Notes under the pieces: generated by a model
What the model saw: the letters and a program-made list of their open reading frames with translations, nothing else
What the model was told of the DNA's origin: nothing
Database searches by the model: none
In this document: one piece after another, positions 1 to 9,108 of the stretch
Layout of the letters: each line of letters starts with the position of its first letter
Position numbering within the stretch: the stretch's first letter is position 1
Translations under genes and position numbers: made by a program
Source of the DNA: Microbacterium sp. 11MF
GTDB lineage: Bacteria; Actinomycetota; Actinomycetes; Actinomycetales; Microbacteriaceae
DNA length: 64,000 bases
Reading direction: 5' to 3'
NCBI RefSeq assembly: GCF_000383475.1
Contig: NZ_KB911459.1
Span: 1,254,467-1,318,466, forward strand

Positions 1-1
1 G

Positions 2-118
2 GCCGGCGAGGCCTCAGCCATCAAGGCACTGCGTCGTCACCTGGTGAGCGAGGTCGGCGTCGACCGCCGTGCCGTCGCCTTCATGGGCTACTGGCGACTC
101 GGACGGTCGGAGAACTGA
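2..118 (+). CDS. Siderophore-interacting protein, C-terminal end (partial)
   Basis: Only the last 38 residues and the stop codon are inside the window; the start lies to the left. The tail contains [14 protein letters not shown] followed by [12 protein letters not shown]. This is the typical end of the siderophore-interacting protein (SIP) family, FAD-binding reductases that release iron from ferric siderophores in the cytoplasm using NAD(P)H. The family match rests on this short C-terminal signature, so the exact substrate cannot be judged. A strong hairpin that begins at the stop codon separates it from the converging SUF operon. Confidence 0.75.
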   Translation, partial: AGEASAIKALRRHLVSEVGVDRRAVAFMGYWRLGRSEN

Positions 119-150
119 AGAAGCGGTGCGACACAGTCGCACCGCTTCTT
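118..150. terminator. Bidirectional hairpin terminator between SIP gene and SUF operon
   Basis: A perfect 15-bp inverted repeat (118-132 with 136-150) has a 3-nt loop. The outer stem sequence is AAGAAG/CTTCTT, so each strand ends the stem in a short pyrimidine run. It sits between two converging genes and probably ends transcription from both sides. Confidence 0.8.
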
Positions 151-179
151 CCATCGGCCGGGTGGCCGCGGTCTTCGGG

Positions 180-509
180 TCAGATCGAGAATCCGAGCGC
201 GCGCATCATGTCGCGACCGTCATCGGTGATCTTCTCCGGTCCCCACGGCGGCATCCAGACCCAGTTGATCCGGAATCGGTCCACGACGCCGTCGAGCGCC
301 TGGCCGGTCTGTTCCTCGAGGACGTCCGTCAGGGGGCAGCCGGCCGACGTCAGGGTCATGTGGATGACGAGTGCGTCGTTCTCGTCGTCCCATCCCAGGT
401 CGTAGATCAAGCCGAGGTCGACGATATTGACCCCCAACTCGGGGTCCATGACGTCCTTGAGCGCCTCGGTGACCTCGTCGTACTTCTCGGGTGCGAGCGT
501 CTCGGTCAT
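180..509 (-). CDS. sufT: SufT-like metal-sulfur cluster assembly factor (MIP18/DUF59 family)
   Basis: This 109-residue protein is a single MIP18/DUF59 domain. It has the family signature DPELGVNIVDLGLIYDL near residues 22-38 and the conserved TLTSAGCPLTDV segment with its invariant cysteine near residue 58. Proteins of this family help load or deliver Fe-S clusters to target proteins. It is the last gene of the SUF operon, starting 9 nt after the sufC stop codon, which supports an Fe-S role. The converging terminator at 118-150 ends the operon. The partner proteins it serves cannot be read from the sequence. Confidence 0.88.
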   Translation of the reverse strand: MTETLAPEKYDEVTEALKDVMDPELGVNIVDLGLIYDLGWDDENDALVIHMTLTSAGCPLTDVLEEQTGQALDGVVDRFRINWVWMPPWGPEKITDDGRDMMRALGFSI

Positions 510-518
510 GCGACGATC

Positions 519-1289
519 CTAGGCCTGCTCGCCGCCGACCGGGGCGAGGAAACGGTCGTAACCCTCGTCCTCCAGCCGCGCTGCGAGCTCCGGGCCGCCT
601 TCCTCAGCGACGCGACCGTTCACGAGGACGTGGACGAAGTCGGGCTGGATGTAGCGGAGGATGCGGGTGTAGTGGGTGATGAGCAGGACGCCCATGTCGC
701 TCTCCTCCTTGGCGCGGTTGACGCCCTCGGAGACGATCTTGAGCGCGTCGACGTCGAGGCCGGAGTCCGTCTCGTCGAGGATGGCGAGCTTGGGCTTCAG
801 GAGCTCGAGCTGCAGGATCTCGTGGCGCTTCTTCTCGCCGCCGGAGAAGCCCTCATTGACGTTGCGGGCGGCGAACTTCGGGTCCATGCGCAGGTTCTGC
901 ATGGCGCCCTTCACGTCCTTCGTCCACGAGCGGATCGACGGCGCTTCGCCGTCGATGGCGGTCTTGGCGGTACGCAGGAAGTTCGTGACCGTCACACCGG
1001 GGATCTCGACCGGGTACTGCATCGCCAGGAAGAGACCGGCGCGCGCACGCTCGTCGACCGACATCGCGAGGACGTCGTCGCCGTCGAGGGTGATGGTGCC
1101 ACCCGTGACGGTGTACTTGGGGTGGCCGGCGATCGTGTACGCGAGCGTCGACTTGCCGGAGCCGTTCGGGCCCATGATGGCGTGGGTCTCGCCCGTGCGG
1201 ACGGTGAGGGTGACGCCGTTGAGGATCGGGGTCTCGCCGGCTTCCGTCTCGACGGTCACATGGAGGTCGCGGATCTCGAGGACAGACAT
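519..1289 (-). CDS. sufC: SufC, Fe-S assembly ATPase of the SufBCD scaffold
   Basis: This 256-residue ABC-type ATPase is non-membrane and powers conformational change of the SufBCD cluster scaffold. The Walker A motif GPNGSGKST lies near residues 40-48, the ABC signature FSGGEKKR near 147-154, and Walker B LAILDETDSGLD follows. The NEGFSGGEKKRHEILQ context is specific to SufC rather than to transport ATPases. The start at 1289 (MSVLEIRDLHV) was chosen because homologs begin there. The open frame extends further upstream, but that part is the out-of-frame end of the Rieske gene. It lies 14 nt after the Rieske gene in the same operon. Confidence 0.96.
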   Translation of the reverse strand: MSVLEIRDLHVTVETEAGETPILNGVTLTVRTGETHAIMGPNGSGKSTLAYTIAGHPKYTVTGGTITLDGDDVLAMSVDERARAGLFLAMQYPVEIPGVTVTNFLRTAKTAIDGEAPSIRSWTKDVKGAMQNLRMDPKFAARNVNEGFSGGEKKRHEILQLELLKPKLAILDETDSGLDVDALKIVSEGVNRAKEESDMGVLLITHYTRILRYIQPDFVHVLVNGRVAEEGGPELAARLEDEGYDRFLAPVGGEQA

Positions 1290-1303
1290 GTCAGCTTCTT
1301 TCT

Positions 1304-1633
1304 TCAGTTCACGGCTTTGGTCACGGCGGGATCGATGAGGATGTCGTCCCCGTCGATCGTGACCTCGTAGACGGGCACCGGCTCGTAGGCCGGGAGATTC
1401 AGGGGGCGGCCGGTGCGGAGCGAGAACGCGGACCCGTGCGCCCAGCATTCGAGCGTCTCGCCCTCGACGAAGCCGTCCGCCAGCGAGATGTCACCGTGCG
1501 TGCAGGTGTCGCCGATCGCGTGGACCTCGCCCTGACCGTCGAGCACCACGGAGATGGCGACGCCGCCCACCTCGACGCGCACAGCGGTGTCCTGCTCGAG
1601 CTCGCTCAGCTGGAGCACCTTCTCGGCGGTCAT
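1304..1633 (-). CDS. Rieske-type ferredoxin in the SUF operon
   Basis: This 109-residue soluble protein is a single Rieske [2Fe-2S] domain. Box 1 is CTHGDISL (near residue 41) and box 2 is CWAHGSAF (near residue 60), each providing one Cys and one His ligand. It resembles the ferredoxin subunits of non-heme iron oxygenases, but no oxygenase gene is nearby. Its ATG overlaps the sufD stop codon by 4 nt (ATGA), so the two are translationally coupled. Placement between sufD and sufC suggests it donates electrons or clusters during Fe-S assembly; that role is an inference. The position is recurrent in actinobacterial SUF operons. Confidence 0.92.
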   Translation of the reverse strand: MTAEKVLQLSELEQDTAVRVEVGGVAISVVLDGQGEVHAIGDTCTHGDISLADGFVEGETLECWAHGSAFSLRTGRPLNLPAYEPVPVYEVTIDGDDILIDPAVTKAVN

Positions 1634-2826
1634 CGCGTGCCCTCCCCGACGAGCTCCGCCTCGATGGCGGCGATGAACTCGTCCTCGAGGGACGGGATGC
1701 CGATCTTCTGGACGATCTCGGCGAGGAAGCCGAGGACGACCAGACGTCGTGCCTGCTCCTCGTCGATCCCGCGGGCCTGCAGGTAGAAGAGTTGCTCGTC
1801 GTCGAACCGGCCCGTCGCGCTCGCGTGCCCGGCACCGACGATGTCGCCGGTCTCGATCTCGAGGTTCGGGATGGAGTCGGCGCGCGCTCCGTCGGTGAGG
1901 ACGAGGTTGCGGTTCGCTTCGTAGGAGTCGGTGCCGACGGCATCCGGTCCGATGAGGACGTCGCCGATCCAGACGGTCCGCGCCGAGGCACCCTGCAGCG
2001 CACTCTTGTACAGGACGTCGCCGTTCGTGTGGTCGCCCTTGTGGTGGAGGTAGACCTGGCTCTCGAGATGCTGGCCCGCGTCGGCGAACGAGAGGCCGTA
2101 CAGGCGTCCCTGCGCGCCGGAACCGGCGAGCTCTACCGACGGGTTCACCCGCACGAGGCCGCCGCCGAGGCTGACGACGATGTGGGTGAGGGTCGCATCG
2201 CGGTCCACACGGGCCTGGTGCGCCGCGAGGTGCACGGCGTCGTCGTCCCATCGCTGGACCGACACGACCGTGAGGGCAGCGCCGTCGCGGACGATGATCT
2301 CGACGTTCTGCGCCTGAGCGGCGGTTCCCTCGTGGCGCAACACGACGGTACCGCGCGAATTCGCCTGCGCCTCGATGACGACGTGCGCATGAGCGACGCC
2401 ACCGCGACCGGTGAGGGTCACGACGACGGGCTCGTCGATCTCGGTGTTCGCCGGGATCCGGATGAGCGGCGCCTCGGGCTCCTGAGCCCAGGCGATCGCG
2501 CTGACGACATCCTCGGGGCGGAAGACCTCGCCACGGGGCGCCTCGTCCTTCTGCAGACGACGGTGCTCGACGGCATCCGGTCCGGTCACCTCGACGCCGA
2601 TGACGTCGTGCGGAGCGGGCTCGTCGGCCAGCAGCGCGGCGACGCGGTCGAGCGGCGTGTGCTTCCAGTTGACCTCGCGGCCGGTCGGCGCGCCGAAGTC
2701 GGCCGGGTCGAACGACCACGGACGCTCCGAGCGGGTCTGCACGGGAACGTTCCGGTCGGTCACTTTCGCCGCAGGGTCGATGTGGCCCTTCGCATCGGAT
2801 GCGGGGGCCTGAGTCGCTGTCGTCAT
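1630..2826 (-). CDS. sufD: SufD, Fe-S cluster assembly scaffold subunit
   Basis: This 398-residue paralog of SufB pairs with SufB and SufC in the SufBC2D scaffold. The C-terminal half contains the SufBD core beta-helix, including the VYLHHKGDHTNGDVLYKSAL and EANRNLVLTDGARADSIP segments seen in SufD. The end carries ATGRFDDEQLFYLQARGI, the family's final helical motif. Its ATG shares one base with the sufB stop codon (TGATG) and its stop overlaps the Rieske start, so the three genes are tightly coupled. The N-terminal 90 residues are less conserved, as is usual for SufD. Confidence 0.95.
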   Translation of the reverse strand: MTTATQAPASDAKGHIDPAAKVTDRNVPVQTRSERPWSFDPADFGAPTGREVNWKHTPLDRVAALLADEPAPHDVIGVEVTGPDAVEHRRLQKDEAPRGEVFRPEDVVSAIAWAQEPEAPLIRIPANTEIDEPVVVTLTGRGGVAHAHVVIEAQANSRGTVVLRHEGTAAQAQNVEIIVRDGAALTVVSVQRWDDDAVHLAAHQARVDRDATLTHIVVSLGGGLVRVNPSVELAGSGAQGRLYGLSFADAGQHLESQVYLHHKGDHTNGDVLYKSALQGASARTVWIGDVLIGPDAVGTDSYEANRNLVLTDGARADSIPNLEIETGDIVGAGHASATGRFDDEQLFYLQARGIDEEQARRLVVLGFLAEIVQKIGIPSLEDEFIAAIEAELVGEGTR

Positions 2827-4244
2827 CAGCCGACGGATCCTTCCATGCCCATCTCGATGAGCTTGTTCAGCTCGAGGGCGTACTCCATGGGCAGTTCGCG
2901 GGCGATCGGCTCGATGAAGCCGCGCACGATCATCGCCATCGCCTCGTCCTCGGGCATGCCGCGGCTCATGAGGTAGAACAGCTGCTCCTCGCTGACCTTC
3001 GAGACGGTCGCCTCGTGGCCGAGCTGGACGTCGTCGACGCGGATGTCGATCGCCGGGTACGTGTCGGAGCGCGAGATCGTGTCGACCAGCAGCGCGTCGC
3101 AGCGGACCGTGTTGGCCGAGTGGTGCGCGTTGGCGTCCACCCGCACCTCACCGCGGTAGCCGGCGCGGCCGCCGCCGCGCGCGATCGACTTCGAGACGAT
3201 CGACGACTGGGTGTACGGCGCCATGTGGATCATCTTCGCGCCGGCGTCCTGGTGCTGGCCGGGACCGGCGAAAGCGACGGACAGGGTCTCGCCCTTGGCG
3301 TGCTCGCCCATCAGGTAGATCGACGGGTACTTCATCGTCACCTTAGAGCCGATGTTGCCGTCGACCCATTCCATGGTCGCGCCCTCATGGGCGACGGCGC
3401 GCTTGGTGACGAGGTTGTAGACGTTGTTCGACCAGTTCTGGATCGTCGTGTACCGAACGCGGGCGTTCTTCTTCACGATGATCTCGACGACGGCCGAGTG
3501 CAGCGAGTCGCTCTTGTAGATGGGAGCGGTGCAACCCTCGATGTAGTGGACGTAGCTGTCCTCGTCGGCGATGATCAGCGTCCGCTCGAACTGGCCCATG
3601 TTCTCGGTGTTGATGCGGAAGTAGGCCTGGAGCGGGATCTCGACGTGCACGCCCTTGGGGACGTAGACGAACGAGCCACCCGACCACACAGCGGTGTTCA
3701 GCGCGGCGAACTTGTTGTCGCCCGCGGGGATGACCGTGCCGAAGTACTCCTCGAAGAACTCGGGGTGCTCGCGCAGTGCCGTGTCGGTGTCCATGAAGAT
3801 GACACCCTGCTGCTCCAGGTCCTCGCGGATCTGGTGGTAGACGACCTCGGACTCGTACTGAGCGGCGACGCCGGCGACGAGGCGCTGACGCTCCGCCTCG
3901 GGGATGCCGAGCTTCTCGTACGTGTTGCGGATCTCCTCGGGGAGGTCCTCCCACGTCTGCGCCTGCTTCTCGGTCGAGCGCACGAAGTACTTGATGTTGT
4001 CGAAGTCGATGCCCGAGAGGTCGGCGCCCCACGTCGGCATGGGCTTGCGACCGAAGAGCTGGTACCCCTTGAGGCGGGTCTTCAGCATCCATTCGGGTTC
4101 GCTCTTGAGGGAGGAGATCCCGCGGACCACATCCTCGTTGATACCTCGCTGGGCGATGGCACCGGCGGCATCCGCGTCGTGCCAGCCGAACTCGTACACC
4201 CCCAGGCCTTCGAGTTCGGGACGGTCGATGAGCACATCCGACAT
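2826..4244 (-). CDS. sufB: SufB, Fe-S cluster assembly scaffold subunit
   Basis: This 472-residue protein is the main scaffold of the SUF pathway, where nascent Fe-S clusters form. It has the SufB signature YIEGCTAP near residue 238, the core [15 protein letters not shown], and the C-terminal [18 protein letters not shown] motif. The start [11 protein letters not shown] at 4244 is favoured by a strong ribosome site (AGGAGG about 7 nt upstream). The open frame continues further upstream but without homology. It is the first gene of the minus-strand operon sufB-sufD-Rieske-sufC-sufT. A sufR-type repressor, commonly found before sufB in actinobacteria, is absent; the upstream neighbour is the divergent ctaA. 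Confidence 0.96.
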   Translation of the reverse strand: MSDVLIDRPELEGLGVYEFGWHDADAAGAIAQRGINEDVVRGISSLKSEPEWMLKTRLKGYQLFGRKPMPTWGADLSGIDFDNIKYFVRSTEKQAQTWEDLPEEIRNTYEKLGIPEAERQRLVAGVAAQYESEVVYHQIREDLEQQGVIFMDTDTALREHPEFFEEYFGTVIPAGDNKFAALNTAVWSGGSFVYVPKGVHVEIPLQAYFRINTENMGQFERTLIIADEDSYVHYIEGCTAPIYKSDSLHSAVVEIIVKKNARVRYTTIQNWSNNVYNLVTKRAVAHEGATMEWVDGNIGSKVTMKYPSIYLMGEHAKGETLSVAFAGPGQHQDAGAKMIHMAPYTQSSIVSKSIARGGGRAGYRGEVRVDANAHHSANTVRCDALLVDTISRSDTYPAIDIRVDDVQLGHEATVSKVSEEQLFYLMSRGMPEDEAMAMIVRGFIEPIARELPMEYALELNKLIEMGMEGSVG

Positions 4245-4358
4245 GAATTTCCTCCTCACGGGCGGCAACGGTGTCATCCGTTCCGGCATTCCCTCCCGTG
4301 AGAGGAGTGCACGAGGGGGATGCCGCTGCTGGCCGCTCTGACGACGCGATACCGCGCC

Positions 4359-4364
4359 TAGAAT
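4359..4364 (+). promoter_or_regulatory. Candidate -10 element for ctaA
   Basis: TAGAAT lies about 100 nt upstream of the ctaA start codon. It is a good actinobacterial -10 match, but the -35 region is weak (CTGACG at 15 nt spacing). Confidence 0.35.
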
Positions 4365-4407
4365 CGTTGTGCGGGCTGCGATGGGGATCGCGCTCGCCGA
4401 CTGCTTC

Positions 4408-4413
4408 ATTCTA
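4408..4413 (-). promoter_or_regulatory. Candidate -10 element for the SUF operon
   Basis: Read on the minus strand this is TAGAAT, the same hexamer as the ctaA candidate. It would give a leader of about 155 nt before sufB. No clear -35 was seen. Confidence 0.3.
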
Positions 4414-4464
4414 CAGGCACGGCCGTCCCCCGCGGCGTGCCGGCCCTCGCCCGGAGGCGACCCC

Positions 4465-5394
4465 ATGCTCATCACCGCGTCGACACCGACCGCCCCGCCC
4501 GTCACGCGGATGCCGCGTCTGCTGCCCTTCGTGGCCTGGCTCTCGTTCATCGCCGAGACGCTCATCATCGGCACCGGCGGCGCCGTCCGGCTCACCGGCT
4601 CCGGCCTCGGCTGCCCTACGTGGCCCACCTGCACGCCGGAATCGCTCGTGGCGACTCCCGAGATGGGCATCCACGGCGTCATCGAGTTCGGCAACCGGAC
4701 GCTGACGGGGCTCGTCGGCATCCTCGCGCTGATCGTCGTCATTCTCGTGTGGCGGATGCGGCGTGCCCGCCGGGACCTGTTCGTCATGGCGCTCATCGTC
4801 CTCGGCGGCGTCGTCGCGCAGGCCATCGTCGGCGGCATCACGGTCCTGACGGGCCTGAACCCGTTCATCGTCGGCTTCCACTACGTCGTGTCGCTGGTCC
4901 TCGTCTGCGTCTGCGCCGCATTCCTCGTGCGCATGAAGGAGCCGGCCGCCCCCCGCCTCCGCGTGGTACCGACGTGGTACGCCGGGCTCGCGCACGCCAC
5001 GACCGCCGTCCTCGCGGTGACGATCGCTTTCGGAGTCCTCACCACCGGCGCCGGCCCCCACTCGGGCGACGCGGCGGCCGGCCGGAACGGCTTCAACGCC
5101 GAGATCCTCGAGCACGTCCACGCCTGGCCGGGATACACGCTTCTCGCACTGACACTCGTGCTGGTCGGCGTCGCCTGGGCGAAGCGCCTGCGGCCCCGCA
5201 CGTGGATCTCCGTCCTCCTGCTCGCCGAAGCGGTCCAGATCGCGGTGGGTCTCTACCAGGCGCGCAACGGTCTCCCCGAGATCGCGGTCGGCGTCCACAT
5301 GGTGCTCGCTGCACTGACGGCGGCCACCATGACCGTGGTCATCCTGCGCCTCAAGGCGCCCGTACCGGCCGAAGACGTCGCCACCTCTCACTGA
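4465..5394 (+). CDS. ctaA: Heme A synthase (COX15/CtaA)
   Basis: This 309-residue integral membrane protein oxidises the C8 methyl of heme o to the formyl group of heme a for cytochrome aa3 oxidase. Several hydrophobic segments span the whole length, about eight in all. The first is followed by the family motif [19 protein letters not shown] near residues 35-53, and conserved histidines occur within membrane segments ([25 protein letters not shown]). The start at 4465 is chosen because GGAGG lies 7-8 nt upstream and homologs begin here; an in-frame start at 4369 lacks support. CtaB on the other strand makes its substrate. Confidence 0.94.
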   Translation: MLITASTPTAPPVTRMPRLLPFVAWLSFIAETLIIGTGGAVRLTGSGLGCPTWPTCTPESLVATPEMGIHGVIEFGNRTLTGLVGILALIVVILVWRMRRARRDLFVMALIVLGGVVAQAIVGGITVLTGLNPFIVGFHYVVSLVLVCVCAAFLVRMKEPAAPRLRVVPTWYAGLAHATTAVLAVTIAFGVLTTGAGPHSGDAAAGRNGFNAEILEHVHAWPGYTLLALTLVLVGVAWAKRLRPRTWISVLLLAEAVQIAVGLYQARNGLPEIAVGVHMVLAALTAATMTVVILRLKAPVPAEDVATSH

Positions 5395-5489
5395 AAGTTC
5401 ATAGGTTCCGCATCACCTCCCGCAGGGTCCATCGACCACAGTGGCCCGGGCCGTTCGAATCCGGACGGCTTCGACCCGGAGGAGATTCG

Positions 5490-5858
5490 ATGAACACCCG
5501 CCCCCGCCTGACCCGTAGCATCCCGTTCTGGCTGCTCGTGGCAGGCTCCCTCGCATCCAGCGCCGCCGGCGCCGTCGTCCTGATCGACAAGCTCGGGACG
5601 ATGGAGACCGCGCTGACCGCCGGTACCGCGACCGGCGTGGAGGTCTATGTCGGGCAGATCTGGGCCGTCCTGGGCGCGATCCTGATCGGCGTCGGCGCGA
5701 TCGGCCTCCTGTTGGCCTTCACGCTGGGCGCCCTGCGCGCCTTCGCCGTCACCCCTCAGGCGCAGACCGCACCCGAGGCGGACGACGCCATCGAGCCCGT
5801 CGACCAGCCGGAAGACCACGACACGACCGAGCCCGTCCTCGACGGCGCGGCACGCTGA
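5490..5858 (+). CDS. Small membrane protein of unknown function
   Basis: This 122-residue protein has two clear membrane segments (about residues 11-32 and 52-80) followed by an acidic, Asp/Glu/Pro-rich cytoplasmic or external tail. The ribosome site GGAGGAG stands about 6 nt before the ATG. Similar proteins in Microbacterium genomes carry the uninformative label dinucleotide-utilising enzyme, for which nothing in this sequence gives support. It lies between the heme a genes ctaA and ctaB, converging with ctaB. A link to oxidase assembly is possible but rests only on position. Confidence 0.75.
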   Translation: MNTRPRLTRSIPFWLLVAGSLASSAAGAVVLIDKLGTMETALTAGTATGVEVYVGQIWAVLGAILIGVGAIGLLLAFTLGALRAFAVTPQAQTAPEADDAIEPVDQPEDHDTTEPVLDGAAR

Positions 5859-5880
5859 CCGAGTGATCGGCCCGCTGCGG

Positions 5881-6807
5881 TCAGAACGGCAGCAGCGGGT
5901 CGATCGCGATGGCGACGAACAGCAGCGTCAAGTACGTGATGGAGGCGTGGAACACGCGCATCGGCTGGATCTTGTCGCCGCGCACAGCACGTGCGTACAG
6001 GACGTGGGACTCGTAGATGAACCAGCCGCCGAACACGAGCGCGGACACGGTGTAGACGATGCCCATGCCGGCGACCGGGATCAGCAGGAGTGAACTCGCG
6101 ATGGTCGCCCACGCGTAGAGGATGACCTGCAGGCCGACCTGTGCACCGTCGCGGGTCGCGCCGAGCATCGGCACGTCGACCTCCGCGTAGTCGCCCTTGT
6201 ACTTCATGGACAGCGGCCAGTAGTGCGGCGGCGTCCAGAGGAACACGAGCAGGAACAGGATGAAGGGCGTCCACGTGAGAGAACCCGTGACGGCCGACCA
6301 CCCGATGATGACCGGGAAGCACCCGGCGATCCCGCCCCACACGATGTTCTGCTCGGTGCGGCGCTTGAGAAGGATCGTGTAGATCACGACGTAGAAGAAG
6401 ATGGCTGCGGCGCTGAGCGCTGCGGCGACCCAGTTCGTGAACACCCACAGCCACACCGTGGACACGATGGCGAGCGTCCACGAGAAGACGAGCGCGCCGC
6501 GGGGCGAGACCTCACCCGTGACGAGCGGTCGGTTCTCGGTGCGCTTCATGTGCGCATCGATGTCGCGATCGAGGTACATGTTGAAGGATGCCGCCGAGCC
6601 CGCGCTCATGGCGCCGCCCAGAACCGTCGCGAGGATCAGCCAGAGATCAGGGAGACCGTTCGCGGCCAGGAACATGACCGGGATCGTCGTGACGAGCAGC
6701 AGTTCGAGAACCCGCGGCTTCGTCAGCTGAACGTACGCGCGGAGGGTTCGGCCGAACGACTGTCGAGCGGGCGCGGATACGCGCGCGCCGGTGTCCGTGA
6801 GTGCCAT
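5881..6807 (-). CDS. ctaB: Protoheme IX farnesyltransferase (heme O synthase, COX10/CtaB)
   Basis: This 308-residue polytopic membrane prenyltransferase of the UbiA superfamily attaches the farnesyl chain to heme b, giving heme o, the substrate of CtaA. The first Asp-rich motif NMYLDRDIDAHMKRT (about residues 76-90) binds prenyl diphosphate through magnesium. KPRVLELLLVT near residue 30 is a family mark. Around nine hydrophobic helices follow. The start is ATG with CAGGGG just upstream, and a possible -10 (TAGACT) lies about 30 nt before it. It converges on the small membrane protein gene. Confidence 0.95.
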   Translation of the reverse strand: MALTDTGARVSAPARQSFGRTLRAYVQLTKPRVLELLLVTTIPVMFLAANGLPDLWLILATVLGGAMSAGSAASFNMYLDRDIDAHMKRTENRPLVTGEVSPRGALVFSWTLAIVSTVWLWVFTNWVAAALSAAAIFFYVVIYTILLKRRTEQNIVWGGIAGCFPVIIGWSAVTGSLTWTPFILFLLVFLWTPPHYWPLSMKYKGDYAEVDVPMLGATRDGAQVGLQVILYAWATIASSLLLIPVAGMGIVYTVSALVFGGWFIYESHVLYARAVRGDKIQPMRVFHASITYLTLLFVAIAIDPLLPF

Positions 6808-7026
6808 CGCCCCTGCCGTGTAGATCGTCCCCCGAGTCTACGGCATCCTCCGCGGGCGGTACTTCTCGACCGGATCGGACGCTTCGCTGACAGCGCACGT
6901 CACAGAGCGCCGCCCCGGCCTCGGCGGGTGCCTCGGGTCGATATGCTGAAAATCCCGACGCGGGACGTCCCTCTTCTTTCATGATCAGCAGTCGTCCGCG
7001 CCGACTCACCGACGAAAGGCTTCCAG

Positions 7027-9108
7027 GTGTCAGAGCTGGTTTGGGACGAGATCGATCGACGCGCGGTGGACACCGCGCGGGTGCTGGCGGCGGATGCCGT
7101 CGAGAAGGTCGGCAACGGCCACCCGGGGACCGCGATGAGCCTCGCGCCCGCGGCGTACCTGCTCTATCAGCGTGTGCTGCGCCACGATCCCGCCGACACC
7201 CACTGGCTCGGTCGCGACAGGTTCATTCTGTCCGCCGGTCACTCGTCGCTGACGCAGTACGTGCAGCTCTACCTGGGCGGCTTCGGTCTCGAGCTCGATG
7301 ACCTGAAGGCGCTCCGCACCTGGGGCTCGCTGACCCCCGGCCACCCCGAGTACGGCCACACGAAGGGTGTGGAGATCACGACGGGTCCGCTCGGCCAGGG
7401 GCTCGCCTCGGCCGTCGGCTTCGCCTACGCCGCCCGGTACGAGCGCGGTCTCTTCGACCCCGAGGCCGAAGCCGGCACCTCGCCGTTCGACCACCACATC
7501 TTCGTCATCGCCGGTGACGGCGACCTCCAGGAGGGTGTCACCTCCGAGGCCGGTTCGCTCGCGGGCCACCAGCAGCTCGGCAACCTGATCGCGATCTACG
7601 ACTCGAACCAGATCTCGATCGAGGACGACACCAACGTCGCCTTCACCGAGGACGTGCAGGCCCGGTACGAGGCCTACGGCTGGCAGGTGCAGACGGTCGA
7701 CTGGAAGAAGACCGGCGAGTACGTCGAGGATGTCGCTGCCCTCCACGCCGCAATCGAGGCCGCCAAGGCCGAGACGTCCAAGCCCTCCCTCATCGTCCTC
7801 AAGACGATCATCGGCTGGCCCTCGCCCGGCAAGCAGAATTCGGGCAAGATCCACGGCTCCGCCCTCGGCGCCGACGAACTCGCTGCCACGAAGAAGGTCC
7901 TCGGCTTCGACCCCGAAGCGAACTTCGCCGTCGCGGACGAGGTCCTCACCCACACCCGTTCGCTCGCCCAGCGCGCAGCGGCCGACCGCGCCGCCTGGCA
8001 GGAGTCCTTCGACGCCTGGGCCGCCGCGAACCCCGAGCGGAAGGCGCTGCTCGACCGCCTCGAGGCGGCAGCCCTTCCCGACGGAATCGCCGACGCCCTC
8101 CCCTCCTTCGAGGCCGGCAAGGACGTCTCGACCCGTGCCGCCTCGGGCGTCGTGCTCAACGCCCTCGCCGCCGAGCTCCCCGAGCTCTGGGGCGGTTCGG
8201 CCGACCTCGCCGAGTCGAACCTGACGACGATCAAGGACGCGAAGAGCTTCATCCCGGCCGAGTGGTCCACGCACGAGTGGTCGGGCGACCCCTATGGACG
8301 CGTGCTGCACTTCGGCATCCGCGAACACGCCATGGGCGCGATCATCAACGGCATCAAGCTGCACGGTCCGACCCGTCCGTTCGGCGGGACGTTCCTGATC
8401 TTCAGCGACTACATGCGCCCGGCGGTGCGACTGGCCGCCCTCATGAACATCCCCTCGGTGTTCGTGTGGACCCACGACTCCGTCGCCCTCGGCGAGGACG
8501 GCCCGACGCACCAGCCGATCGAGCAGCTCGCGACGCTGCGGCTCATCCCGAACTTCACGGTCGTCCGTCCCGCGGATGCGAACGAGACGGCCGCGGCCTG
8601 GCTCGAGATCCTGCGCCGCCAGGACGGCCCGACGGGTATCGCTCTCACCCGCCAGAACATCGCCGTGTTCCCGCGCGGAGAGAACGGCTACGCCACGACG
8701 GACGGTGTCGCTAAGGGTGCGTACACGCTCCTCGACGCTCCCGAGGGAGAGCCCGACGTGATCCTCATCGCCACCGGCTCCGAGGTCCAGCTGGCTGTGG
8801 CGGCACGCGAGACGCTCGCCGCCGAGGGCATCGGCGCACGCGTCGTGTCCGCACCCAGTCTCGAATGGTTCGCCGAACAGGATGCGGATTACCGCGAGTC
8901 GGTCCTGCCCGCCGCGGTCACGGCGCGCGTCTCGGTCGAGGCGGGAGCCACGGGCCTGTGGCGCGCGGTCGTCGGCGACAGCGGACGCACCGTCGGCATC
9001 GACCACTTCGGCGCCTCCGCCGATTACAAGACCCTGTTCGAGAAGTTCGGCGTCACCGCCGATGCGGTCGTCGAAGCGGCCCGCGCAACCGTCAAGGAGA
9101 ACGCATGA
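7027..9108 (+). CDS. tkt: Transketolase
   Basis: This 693-residue cytosolic enzyme moves two-carbon units between sugar phosphates in the pentose phosphate pathway, using thiamine diphosphate and magnesium. The thiamine-binding motif [13 protein letters not shown] sits near residues 161-173. The N-terminal [12 protein letters not shown] and the pyrimidine-domain [14 protein letters not shown] segments are also typical. Translation starts at GTG with GAAAGG 7 nt upstream. It opens the operon tkt-tal-zwf-opcA-pgl, the same order as in Corynebacterium. A TATGCT hexamer at 6942-6947 is a weak promoter candidate. The stop overlaps the tal start (ATGA). Confidence 0.97.
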   Translation: MSELVWDEIDRRAVDTARVLAADAVEKVGNGHPGTAMSLAPAAYLLYQRVLRHDPADTHWLGRDRFILSAGHSSLTQYVQLYLGGFGLELDDLKALRTWGSLTPGHPEYGHTKGVEITTGPLGQGLASAVGFAYAARYERGLFDPEAEAGTSPFDHHIFVIAGDGDLQEGVTSEAGSLAGHQQLGNLIAIYDSNQISIEDDTNVAFTEDVQARYEAYGWQVQTVDWKKTGEYVEDVAALHAAIEAAKAETSKPSLIVLKTIIGWPSPGKQNSGKIHGSALGADELAATKKVLGFDPEANFAVADEVLTHTRSLAQRAAADRAAWQESFDAWAAANPERKALLDRLEAAALPDGIADALPSFEAGKDVSTRAASGVVLNALAAELPELWGGSADLAESNLTTIKDAKSFIPAEWSTHEWSGDPYGRVLHFGIREHAMGAIINGIKLHGPTRPFGGTFLIFSDYMRPAVRLAALMNIPSVFVWTHDSVALGEDGPTHQPIEQLATLRLIPNFTVVRPADANETAAAWLEILRRQDGPTGIALTRQNIAVFPRGENGYATTDGVAKGAYTLLDAPEGEPDVILIATGSEVQLAVAARETLAAEGIGARVVSAPSLEWFAEQDADYRESVLPAAVTARVSVEAGATGLWRAVVGDSGRTVGIDHFGASADYKTLFEKFGVTADAVVEAARATVKENA

